From NCBI RefSeq assembly GCF_900120405.1, contig NZ_LT635493.1, positions 471,037 to 535,036 on the forward strand: a stretch of 64,000 nucleotides of DNA, read 5' to 3'. The translations under genes were made by a program, and so were the position numbers. This document shows, piece by piece, positions 57,245 through 64,000 of the stretch (position 1 is its first letter; every line of letters starts with the position of its first letter). The notes under the pieces are model-generated. The model did not search any database. It was not told the DNA's origin and saw nothing but the letters and a program-made list of their open reading frames with translations. Source of the stretch: Urinicoccus massiliensis. Lineage in GTDB: Bacteria; Bacillota; Clostridia; Tissierellales; Peptoniphilaceae.

Positions 57245-58591
57245 TTATGCCTCCTGGTTTTCTTCCACAAGCCAATTCCCAAAAACAAAGTATAGACCCA
57301 CCACCACAAAGGTCAGGGTCCAAGAAATGGGATAGGACAAGTAGACGGTTTTGATGGAATAGTATTGGGGCAGGACAAAAAAGACCCAAATCATTCTAAA
57401 GATACACATAAAGAGGATGGACACCAGCATGGGCACAACGGCATGGCCGGCTCCTCTTAAAATTCCCCCTAAAATTTCGCTGGCCCCGAAAATCACATAG
57501 GCCGGGGCTAGAAAGATAATGGAAAGCCGCCCATAGGCCACCACTTCCGGCGTGGGGTTAAAAAGACCGATTAGGGAGTTGCAAAAGACCAGGAGAAGGA
57601 CGGACATAATCCCGCTGGCCAGGCAAACCATCCCCAGGCTGACCCAGGTCCCCTTCTTGAGGCGGTCGTAGCGGCCGGCGCCAATATTTTGCCCGGCAAA
57701 GGTCATAGCCGCCATGGATAGGGAGGCGATGATTAAAAAGACAAAGCCGTCAATCCGACTGGCTGCTGCCCCACCAGCTACGGCATTGGACCCAAAGCGG
57801 TTGATCATGGTTTGGATAATGACATTGGATAAATTGATAACCACTGTTTGGAGGCCTGCCGGAATCCCAATGGCCAAAATGGCATTGAGACTGTCCTTTT
57901 TTAGGCCGATGTTCTTATAGTTCAACCAAAAGGTGTCATTCCCATGGCGGAGGTTGAGCCAAACTAAGATGGCCGAAGCCACTTGGCCCAGGATGGTGGC
58001 AATCCCCGCCCCCATAACTCCCATGTGGAAATAGGCAATAAAGACCAGGTCCAGGACAATATTCACCACTGCCCCTACAATTAAATAGTAGAGGGGTCTG
58101 GTGGAATCCCCCATGGACCGTAAAACCCCTGACCCCATATTGTAGACCAAAAGGGGGACAATGCCGATGAAAAAGAGCCGCATATAGTCTACTGCGTCTT
58201 GGAAGATGTCTGCCGGCGTGGACATCCATTGTAAAAAGAGGGGGGTGAAGATGTAGGCTACAAGGGTTAAGACAAGGCCCCCGCCAATGGCCAGGGCAAA
58301 ACTTGTTTCAATGGCTGAAGCCATCCTTAGGTAGTCCCTCCGGCCGTAATTTTGCGCCACCACCACACCGGCCCCCGTGGACAGACCCACAAACAAGCCG
58401 ATAATCAGCTGGGTAATGGGGCCTGTTGCCCCAACAGCAGCCATGGCCACCTTACCAGCATAGCGACCCACAATTAAAAGGTCGGCGGTGTTATAAAGTT
58501 GTTGCAAGATGGATGTTAAGATCAAGGGGATGGCAAAAGCCACCAAGGCCTTGGCAATGGACCCCTCTGTCAATGAAACTTTTTTATGCAC
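57245..58591 (-). CDS. MATE family efflux transporter
   Basis: The 448-residue protein has twelve membrane helices and the MATE pattern: FAIPLILTSILQQLYNTADLLIVGRYAG at the N-terminus and GIPAGLQTVVINLSNVIIQTMINRFG in the second half. Family members export drugs or metabolites with sodium or protons. It is the first gene of an operon with sdaAB and sdaAA, so a link to serine metabolism is possible but unproven. The frame extends to 58636, but AGGGGTG before GTG 58591 gives the typical MATE N-terminus. Confidence 0.88.
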   Translation of the reverse strand: MHKKVSLTEGSIAKALVAFAIPLILTSILQQLYNTADLLIVGRYAGKVAMAAVGATGPITQLIIGLFVGLSTGAGVVVAQNYGRRDYLRMASAIETSFALAIGGGLVLTLVAYIFTPLFLQWMSTPADIFQDAVDYMRLFFIGIVPLLVYNMGSGVLRSMGDSTRPLYYLIVGAVVNIVLDLVFIAYFHMGVMGAGIATILGQVASAILVWLNLRHGNDTFWLNYKNIGLKKDSLNAILAIGIPAGLQTVVINLSNVIIQTMINRFGSNAVAGGAAASRIDGFVFLIIASLSMAAMTFAGQNIGAGRYDRLKKGTWVSLGMVCLASGIMSVLLLVFCNSLIGLFNPTPEVVAYGRLSIIFLAPAYVIFGASEILGGILRGAGHAVVPMLVSILFMCIFRMIWVFFVLPQYYSIKTVYLSYPISWTLTFVVVGLYFVFGNWLVEENQEA

Positions 58592-58687
58592 AAAATCACC
58601 CCTTCTCTTGATTTTTTCTGTCGTGTCTTCTTGCACTTCCTATACGTTTATACTAACACAAGCTAGGTCCAAGTAGGCAAAAATACT

Positions 58688-58727
58688 TAAAAAAGCTCCT
58701 TCTTTTTTTAAAGTCGGAGCTTTTTTC
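58688..58727 (-). terminator. Terminator after nrdJ
   Basis: AAAAAGCTCC and GGAGCTTTTT pair, with T runs on the minus strand, directly after the nrdJ stop at 58736. Confidence 0.8.
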
Positions 58728-58735
58728 CTTTTCAT

Positions 58736-60865
58736 TTAAATGGCACAGGGACTGTAGCCACAGTTTTGACATTCGGCACAGCCTCCGGAATGGGCCATGG
58801 TGCCGCCACACATGGGGCAGGTATCCGGGTCTTCAGTCAGCTGCTTGGCAATTTCCCGGTTCAGCTCTTCTTGGAGCTCATGGACCCTGTTTTTCTTGGA
58901 ATCTTCTGTAATTAAAATTCCCGACCGGGCACAACCATCTCGGTAGATGGTTACTCCCTTTAAGCCCATTTCCCAGGCATACATATAGAGGTCTTCCACT
59001 TCTTCCACGGTAAATTCCTTGGGAACATTGACGGTGGAGGAAATAGAGGCATCAATAAATTGTTGCCAGGTGGATTGAACCCTGATTCTTTCCTTGTAGT
59101 TTAGGTTGCTGGTGGTAATGACATAGTCGGGTAAGTCTTCTTCCGAGGTCAGTCCTTGGGCCTCCATCAGGTCCTTGATGATTTGGGTGTAGACGGTGTA
59201 GTAGGTGTCTTCATTGTGGAGGGACTCAGACTTGCGGGTATAGGAAATTTGGAAGATGGGTTCCACCCCATTGCTGCAACCCAAGAGGGTTGAAATGGTT
59301 CCTGTTGGGGCAATGGTCAAGACTTGGGAGTTTCTCAAGCCGTATTCTTTAATGAGGTCTAAAACATCTGCATCGGCATTGGTCTTTAGGAAGGGACTTT
59401 CCAGGACCTTTTCCTTCCGGTACCTGGGGAAGGGTCCTTGGTCCTTGGCCAAAAGAGCCGATTGCCGTAAGGCTTCGTTCACCAGGACGCGACCAATTTG
59501 GTTGATGAGGTTGAGAGATTCATCAGACCCGTAGGCCAGGCCCATCTTGATGAACATATCGGCAACCCCCATAATTCCAAGACCAATTTGTCTCAGGTCT
59601 CTGGAAAGGTCTCTTTGCTCTTCTAGGGGATGGAGGTTCATGTTTTCGTCCAAGACATCGTTGAGGTAAACCACCCCGTCCCGGACCAATTGACCAAAGG
59701 CTTCAAATTGGAAGCGGGCATATTTTGTAAAGGGTTGGGCTACAAATTCACTTAAGTTGATGGAAGAAAGGTTGCAGGACCCAAAGGCTGGCAGGGGTTC
59801 TTCCGCACAGGGGTTGACTCCGGCATATTCAAAAGTATCGTCTTCACTTAAGAGGTGCCAGGAGTTGATCCGGTCTTGGTAGAGGATGCCGGGTTCGGCC
59901 ATGTTCCAGTTGTTCCGGGCCAGGATGGTAAACATCTCCCGGGCATTGACCTTTTTACGGATTTTTTCTCCTGTGGATTCCACGTCAAAGCGAAGGGTGT
60001 AGTCCTGGTCTTTTTTTACGGCCTCCATAAAGTCGTCATAGACATTGACGGAAATATTGGCACTGGTGACCTTGTCCAGGTCATTTTTCACGTCGATAAA
60101 TTCCAAAATATCCGGATGGTAGCAGTCCATGTTCAGCATCAAGGCCCCCCGGCGACCCCGCATGCCAATTAGGCCTGTGGTGAGGCTGTAGAGGTCCATA
60201 AAACTCACCGCTCCTGTAGTGGAGGAAGCTGCATTGTTGACCTTGGCCCCCTTGGGGCGCAGCTTGGACAGGGTTAGGCCAACCCCGCCTCCGTAAGAAT
60301 AGGTCCGGGCCATCCACTTGGCCGTATCAAAAATCGCTTCAATATTGTCTTCCACCTTGGGCATGACATAGCAGTTGGACAGGGTGACCTTCTTGCCTTC
60401 CTTGTCCAGACCCCGACCAGCCAAGATCCGCCCTGCCGGCATAAATTTCTTGTCCTTAATGGCCTTTTCAATGGCTTCATTGCCTCCGGAAACCCGGCTT
60501 AAAAAGCCCTCGAAACTTTCTCCCCCATGGCGGTATTTTTTCTCATAAATATCCCTTTGGAGGTCGTTCATGGCCCAGCCTTGTTCTCTCAGGCGGGTTC
60601 TTTCTTCCCGGTAAAGGATGTATTTTTTGGCTACATCGGGTCTTAGCTGCATGAGGTGGAGTTCTACGGCATCTTGGATTTCTTCAATTCCCACCTGGTT
60701 CAGGTTTTTAGCCTCAAAATCTCGGGTAACCTTGTCTGCCACTTCCTTGGCACAGGCCTCGTCCAGGCCTTGGTCCGTTTCCCCCATGGCCTTTTCAATG
60801 GCCAGGGCAATTTTTTGGCCATCATAGTCTACAATCCGGCCATTGCGTTTTTCAACTTTTAGCAT
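58736..60865 (-). CDS. nrdJ: Adenosylcobalamin-dependent (class II) ribonucleotide reductase
   Basis: The 709-residue enzyme reduces ribonucleotides with a B12-derived radical. An ATP-cone lies at residues about 1-95. Catalytic parts are TLSNCYVMP (first redox cysteine), YSYGGGVGLTLSKLRPKGAKV, RRGALMLNM, NPCAEEPLPAFGSCNLSSINL (active-site Cys and Glu, radical-site asparagine) and TIAPTGTISTLLGCSNGVEP. The C-terminus has cysteine pairs CPMCG and CAECQNCG for reduction by thioredoxin-like partners. The length is short for NrdJ but complete. No cobalamin riboswitch was seen; the control region shows an NrdR-like box instead. Confidence 0.93.
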   Translation of the reverse strand: MLKVEKRNGRIVDYDGQKIALAIEKAMGETDQGLDEACAKEVADKVTRDFEAKNLNQVGIEEIQDAVELHLMQLRPDVAKKYILYREERTRLREQGWAMNDLQRDIYEKKYRHGGESFEGFLSRVSGGNEAIEKAIKDKKFMPAGRILAGRGLDKEGKKVTLSNCYVMPKVEDNIEAIFDTAKWMARTYSYGGGVGLTLSKLRPKGAKVNNAASSTTGAVSFMDLYSLTTGLIGMRGRRGALMLNMDCYHPDILEFIDVKNDLDKVTSANISVNVYDDFMEAVKKDQDYTLRFDVESTGEKIRKKVNAREMFTILARNNWNMAEPGILYQDRINSWHLLSEDDTFEYAGVNPCAEEPLPAFGSCNLSSINLSEFVAQPFTKYARFQFEAFGQLVRDGVVYLNDVLDENMNLHPLEEQRDLSRDLRQIGLGIMGVADMFIKMGLAYGSDESLNLINQIGRVLVNEALRQSALLAKDQGPFPRYRKEKVLESPFLKTNADADVLDLIKEYGLRNSQVLTIAPTGTISTLLGCSNGVEPIFQISYTRKSESLHNEDTYYTVYTQIIKDLMEAQGLTSEEDLPDYVITTSNLNYKERIRVQSTWQQFIDASISSTVNVPKEFTVEEVEDLYMYAWEMGLKGVTIYRDGCARSGILITEDSKKNRVHELQEELNREIAKQLTEDPDTCPMCGGTMAHSGGCAECQNCGYSPCAI

Positions 60866-60915
60866 GATTTTTCTCTCTTTCTTGGCTTCATTTATCTAAG
60901 AATTATTCCTATTAT

Positions 60916-60931
60916 CCACTATATCTAGTGG
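60916..60931. promoter_or_regulatory. NrdR-like box upstream of nrdJ
   Basis: CCACTATATCTAGTGG is symmetric at 14 of 16 positions and closely resembles the NrdR consensus (ACACTATATATAGTGT-type). NrdR represses ribonucleotide reductase genes when dATP is high. It lies downstream of the -10, where it could block elongation or initiation. A second, tandem box at the usual 31-32 base distance was not evident. Confidence 0.6.
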
Positions 60932-60956
60932 CCGGAATTTATTTCAGTCAAGATTT

Positions 60957-60998
60957 AGTATATCATGCAGTGGCTTTTCGGACAAGATATTCTTGTCC
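60957..60998 (-). promoter_or_regulatory. nrdJ promoter with palindrome over the -35
   Basis: On the minus strand, -35 TTGTCC (60980-60985) and -10 TATACT (60957-60962) are 17 bases apart. The palindrome GGACAAGATATTCTTGTCC (60980-60998) covers the -35 and also lies directly after the stop of the glucosaminidase gene. It may be an operator or a weak terminator; no T run follows. Confidence 0.6.
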
Positions 60999-61589
60999 TT
61001 ATTTTGAATCTTTTATTCCCTGGTCGTAGACTTCCAAGTTATATTGCTTGATTAAGTCCACCAACCTTTGGCCATAGCCAGGATCGGTAGAATAGCCCGA
61101 GGGGTGGAGCTTGTGACAGGCTTCTTGGGCACTCTTGGCCTCTCGCACAGGCTGGTAGCGCTGGGCCTGGCTTAAAAGACGGCCATAGTGCTTAAAGGAA
61201 TCCACCGGGCTCTTGTAGGATTCAAAATTGTCCTGAATGGTGACCCTTTGACCATTTTCCACTTCCTCTGTGGCATAAGAAACCCCCTGGCCCTTCTTGG
61301 CCTTGATACCGAAAAAATTTTTATTGACCTGGGCCAGGTCAGATTGGCCGAAGTTGCTTTCCAGGGCTGCCTGGGCCAGGATGACGCTGGGGTAAAGATG
61401 GTATTTTTTACCAATTTTCTGGGCCAAGGGGGCGTATTCTTGGAAAAATTCTTGCCGGCTAGTGACCCTTTGGGGCTGGTAGCGGATGTTATTGACGAAA
61501 AAAAATAAAACTTGGATAAAGAGCCAGAGGAAAAAAATTCCTAAAATTAAGACCAAACAGCCCCAAGTCAGGGGCTTTTTTTTCTTCAT
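60999..61589 (-). CDS. Membrane-anchored glucosaminidase (LytG/FlgJ type)
   Basis: The 196-residue protein has an N-terminal membrane anchor (about residues 8-32) and a glucosaminidase (GH73) domain at about 50-185. The catalytic glutamate is in VILAQAALESNFGQSDLA, followed by NKNFFGIKAKKGQG, YKSPVDSFKHYGRLL and a final STDPGYGQRLVDLIKQY. It cuts peptidoglycan glycan strands, probably in growth or daughter-cell separation. It is alone and diverges from pepF; the gap of 84 bases has promoters for both. Confidence 0.9.
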   Translation of the reverse strand: MKKKKPLTWGCLVLILGIFFLWLFIQVLFFFVNNIRYQPQRVTSRQEFFQEYAPLAQKIGKKYHLYPSVILAQAALESNFGQSDLAQVNKNFFGIKAKKGQGVSYATEEVENGQRVTIQDNFESYKSPVDSFKHYGRLLSQAQRYQPVREAKSAQEACHKLHPSGYSTDPGYGQRLVDLIKQYNLEVYDQGIKDSK

Positions 61590-61613
61590 AAGTCAACTCC
61601 TTAAAATTCTCTA

Positions 61614-61622
61614 TGTTATAAT
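61614..61622 (+). promoter_or_regulatory. Extended -10 promoter of pepF
   Basis: TGTTATAAT is an extended -10 (TATAAT 61617-61622), about 52 bases before the ATG at 61674. The AT-rich divergent gap also contains minus-strand -10-like sequence for the glucosaminidase gene. Confidence 0.5.
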
Positions 61623-61673
61623 TATATTATTGGATATAAAATGAAAAGTAAACTGTTTTGAAAGGAAGATTTT

Positions 61674-63443
61674 ATGTTAAGAAAAGATGTAGCCCTGGAC
61701 CAAACCTGGGACTTAACTGCCTTATATAAAGATAGCCAAGAGGCCTTAAAGGCCCTGGACGACCTCCGGGCCCTGGTTGAAAAGCTCTCCTCTTGCAAGA
61801 TGGACCAAGAGGAAGAAATTTTACCCTACACCAGGGATTATGAAAAGGCCATGGTCCTTTTTGACCACCTGGCCAACTATGAAGAACTCATTGTCTCCAC
61901 AGACTTTTCCGACCAGGCCATGACCAGTCTGTCTCAAAAAATCCACGACGGCCTGGTGGCTGTCCAGGAAGACCTGGCCCCAGTAGAGGGTCGCTACTAC
62001 AAGTTGGAGGATAGGGTCTTGGAAGACTTTAGCCAAGACCCCGTCTATGGGGCCTTTTTTAAACGGATCCTCCGGGACAAGCCCCACTATTTGGGTCAAA
62101 AAACCGAGGCCCTTTTAAAGTCTTTAAGTCCTGCCCTGGACCTACCCTACAGCCTTTACCAAGAAGCCAAGTTCAAGGACCTGACCTTCCCCGACTTCCA
62201 AGTCGACGGAAAAACCTATCCCTTGAGCTTTATCCTTTATGAAGACCAATACGCCTATGACCCCGACATCCAGGTTCGGAGAAAGAGCTACCAGGCCTTT
62301 TCCCAAGCCCTGGAAAAATATGAAAACACCATGGCTGCAGGTTTTATTGCCATGGTCAAAAGAGACCTGGCCCTGGCCAAGGCCCGGTCCTATCCTTCGG
62401 TTTTTGACTACATGCTCCGGAGCCACGAAATTAGCCGGGAAATGTTTGACAACCACCTGGACACCATGATGGAAAAATTGGCCCCCATTATGCGGACCTA
62501 TGCTGGTATCTTAAAAGACCGCTATGGCCTGGACACCATGACCTATGCCGACTTAAAATTGTCTCCCAACCCCCAAGCCGGGAAAAAATATTCCATGGAA
62601 GAGGCCAAGGACTTGATCCTAAAGGCCTTTGCCCCCTATGGCAAGGACTATGTGGACTCCATTGCCAAGGCCTTTAGCGACCGTTGGCTTGACTATGCCG
62701 ACAACGACTTTAAGTCCACCGGAGGTTTCTGCGCCAGTCCCTACCGCTGTCATTCCTACATTCTTATGACCTTCCGGGGCCTCTTGTCCGATGTCTTTAC
62801 CCTGGCCCATGAACTGGGTCACGCTGGCCACTTTAAACGGGCCGGAGCCAAGCAAAGCATCCTGACGGTGGAACCCTCCCTCTACTTTGTGGAATCCCCT
62901 TCCACCACCAGTGAGCTCCTCTTAAAGGAATACCTATTAAAAGAAGCCAAGACCCCAGACGACCGCCGGGAAATCATTGGCGAATCCTTGGCCAACACCT
63001 ACTACCACAACTTTGTCACCCACTTCCTGGAAGCCTACTTCCAAAGAGAAGTCTACCGAAAAGTGGAAGCTGGAGACCATGTCCAAGGCCAAGACCTCCG
63101 GAAGATTTTCTTGGAAACTTTACAAAAATTCTGGGGCGACTCCGTAGACCTACCAGATTCTGCTGGTCTAACCTGGATGCGGCAACCCCACTATTATGAG
63201 GCCAGTGGTTTTTATTCCTACACCTATTCTGCCGGTTTAAACCTGGGAACCCTCCTGGGTCGGCTCTTAGTCGATGACCCCTCCACCACCCAAAAGTGGT
63301 TGGAGGTATTAGACATGGGCGGCAGCAAGTCCCCCATTGACTTTGCCCAACATGTGGGTCTGGACATCCGCACCAGCCAGGCCCTGGAAAAGACCATCTC
63401 CATCATCGGAGACATGGTCCAAGAATTAAAGGAGGAAAAATAA
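61674..63443 (+). CDS. pepF: Oligoendopeptidase F
   Basis: The 589-residue M3B metallopeptidase cleaves short peptides in the cytosol. It has the PepF N-terminal domain (about residues 110-180) and the catalytic domain with zinc motif H379-E-L-G-H in LAHELGHAGHF, and downstream ligand FVESPSTTSELLLKEYLL. Length fits PepF (about 600). GAAAGGAAG precedes ATG 61674. The stop overlaps the start of the next gene by one base. Confidence 0.95.
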   Translation: MLRKDVALDQTWDLTALYKDSQEALKALDDLRALVEKLSSCKMDQEEEILPYTRDYEKAMVLFDHLANYEELIVSTDFSDQAMTSLSQKIHDGLVAVQEDLAPVEGRYYKLEDRVLEDFSQDPVYGAFFKRILRDKPHYLGQKTEALLKSLSPALDLPYSLYQEAKFKDLTFPDFQVDGKTYPLSFILYEDQYAYDPDIQVRRKSYQAFSQALEKYENTMAAGFIAMVKRDLALAKARSYPSVFDYMLRSHEISREMFDNHLDTMMEKLAPIMRTYAGILKDRYGLDTMTYADLKLSPNPQAGKKYSMEEAKDLILKAFAPYGKDYVDSIAKAFSDRWLDYADNDFKSTGGFCASPYRCHSYILMTFRGLLSDVFTLAHELGHAGHFKRAGAKQSILTVEPSLYFVESPSTTSELLLKEYLLKEAKTPDDRREIIGESLANTYYHNFVTHFLEAYFQREVYRKVEAGDHVQGQDLRKIFLETLQKFWGDSVDLPDSAGLTWMRQPHYYEASGFYSYTYSAGLNLGTLLGRLLVDDPSTTQKWLEVLDMGGSKSPIDFAQHVGLDIRTSQALEKTISIIGDMVQELKEEK

Positions 63444-64000
63444 TGCACGAATCCATTCTCTTAGAGGGCGACCTCTTTAAGGGCCAAGAAACTATTTGGG
63501 TCCTAGGAGCCAAGGGCCGGATTGGCCGCAGCATTACCCGAAAACTCACCGATGGCAGCCGGCGGATTGTCACCACAGACCATGCCTCTGTGGACATAAA
63601 AAACCTGGAAGACATCCTAGTCTTTACCGAAAGGAACCTCCCCACCGTCATTATCAACTGTGCCGGCATGTCCAGCGCCACGGCCTGTGAAGAAAACCCC
63701 GACGAGGCCTTCCGGGTCAATGCCCTGGGAGCCAAAAACCTGGCCATTGCCGCCAACCACTATGGGGCCCGCTTGATCCATATTTCCACCGACGACGTCT
63801 TTAATGGTAAGGATGATACCCCGGTGAATGAACTGGTGGAACCCAAGCCCATTACCATCTATGGAAAAAGCAAGCACCAGGGAGAAAAATTCATCCAAGA
63901 ATTTAGCCAAAAATACTTCATCGTTCGGTCCTCCTGGGTCTACGACCTAAGGACCATTGCCAAAATCGAACAGGGCTTGAAAAACCACTCCCTGACCATT
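63443..64000 (+). CDS. dTDP-4-dehydrorhamnose reductase-like protein, 3'-truncated by window edge
   Basis: The 186 residues present show a short-chain reductase of the RmlD/RfbD family: the Rossmann loop VLGAKGRIGRSI, VIINCAGMSS, HISTDDVFNG, and the YGKSKHQGEKFI with the YxxxK pair. RmlD makes dTDP-L-rhamnose; similar proteins act on other sugar nucleotides or as MAT-beta-like proteins, so the substrate is uncertain. The protein starts with about 15 extra residues before the Rossmann fold. The gene follows pepF with GGAGG and a TAATG overlap. No other rml genes are in view. Confidence 0.85.
   Translation, partial: MHESILLEGDLFKGQETIWVLGAKGRIGRSITRKLTDGSRRIVTTDHASVDIKNLEDILVFTERNLPTVIINCAGMSSATACEENPDEAFRVNALGAKNLAIAANHYGARLIHISTDDVFNGKDDTPVNELVEPKPITIYGKSKHQGEKFIQEFSQKYFIVRSSWVYDLRTIAKIEQGLKNHSLTI

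Noticed and set aside
58637-60865. Cobalamin riboswitch for nrdJ
   Set aside because: The gap upstream of nrdJ is about 130 bases and lacks the B12-box pattern; palindromic protein sites explain it better.

Overview
The window looks like chromosome of a low-to-medium GC anaerobic Firmicute, probably Clostridia/Tissierellia and possibly a Peptoniphilaceae relative; the genus is an inference from gene content. Supporting points are the Bacillus/Clostridium gene orders (yaaO-tmk-darA-holB-ricT; cysS-mrnC-rlmB-yacP; tsaE-tsaB-rimI-tsaD), type III glutamine synthetase, a CBS/DRTGG Mn-dependent pyrophosphatase, ThyX, B12-dependent ribonucleotide reductase, iron-sulfur two-subunit serine dehydratase and a methionine T-box. 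Most genes lie on the minus strand, with strong AGGAGG ribosome sites and many 1-20 base overlaps.

Layout. 1-2129: FtsX-type ABC exporter (permease cut by the window edge). 2357-3107: YcxB-like membrane protein and tRNA-Thr. 3202-9662: membrane-anchored alpha/beta hydrolase, then ricT, holB, two tandem DarA-type proteins, tmk and a PLP decarboxylase. 9757-12566: envelope genes (flippase-like protein, polysaccharide deacetylase, diacylglycerol glucosyltransferase). 12763-14589: GntR-controlled ABC-2 transporter. 14684-17638: ATP-grasp ligase, a radical-SAM-like protein without its cysteine motif, DegV. 17722-19071: intact ISL3-type insertion sequence with an 8-bp target duplication. 19113-22531: T-box-controlled methionine operon, metY followed by one ORF fusing MetA to an aspartokinase catalytic domain. 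22589-26383: cysS operon. 26518-32352: GNAT, pyrophosphatase, pyrG and glnN with a terminator in its leader. 32426-35004: surface O-acetylation pair (DHHW protein and MBOAT). 35106-36302: unknown protein and nitroreductase.

36463-45692 is an acquired segment. A small HTH gene and a broken hsdM are followed by an AT-richer six-gene cassette (ECF transporter S, T and fused A, AraC regulator, two exporter-fold ABC half-transporters) and by chimeric remains of an IS3-family element and a serine recombinase. The cassette resembles metallophore/iron uptake loci. A long inverted repeat that looks like a terminator contains the ribosome site of the ABC pair.

45791-63999 returns to host-like sequence: split chromate-family transporter, five-gene Opp/Nik-type importer, a tight cluster of DnaA-box-like 9-mers beside an AT-rich stretch, the t6A operon, a NIF3/CutA-like protein, a phage-holin-family protein, a MATE-sdaAB-sdaAA operon, nrdJ with an NrdR-like box, a glucosaminidase, pepF, and the start of an rfbD-like gene.

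Points most worth following up: the MetA-aspartokinase fusion in a methionine T-box operon, the cysteine-less radical SAM homologue, the DnaA-box cluster far from any visible dnaA, the attenuator-like repeat in the cassette, and the terminator hairpin in the glnN leader.
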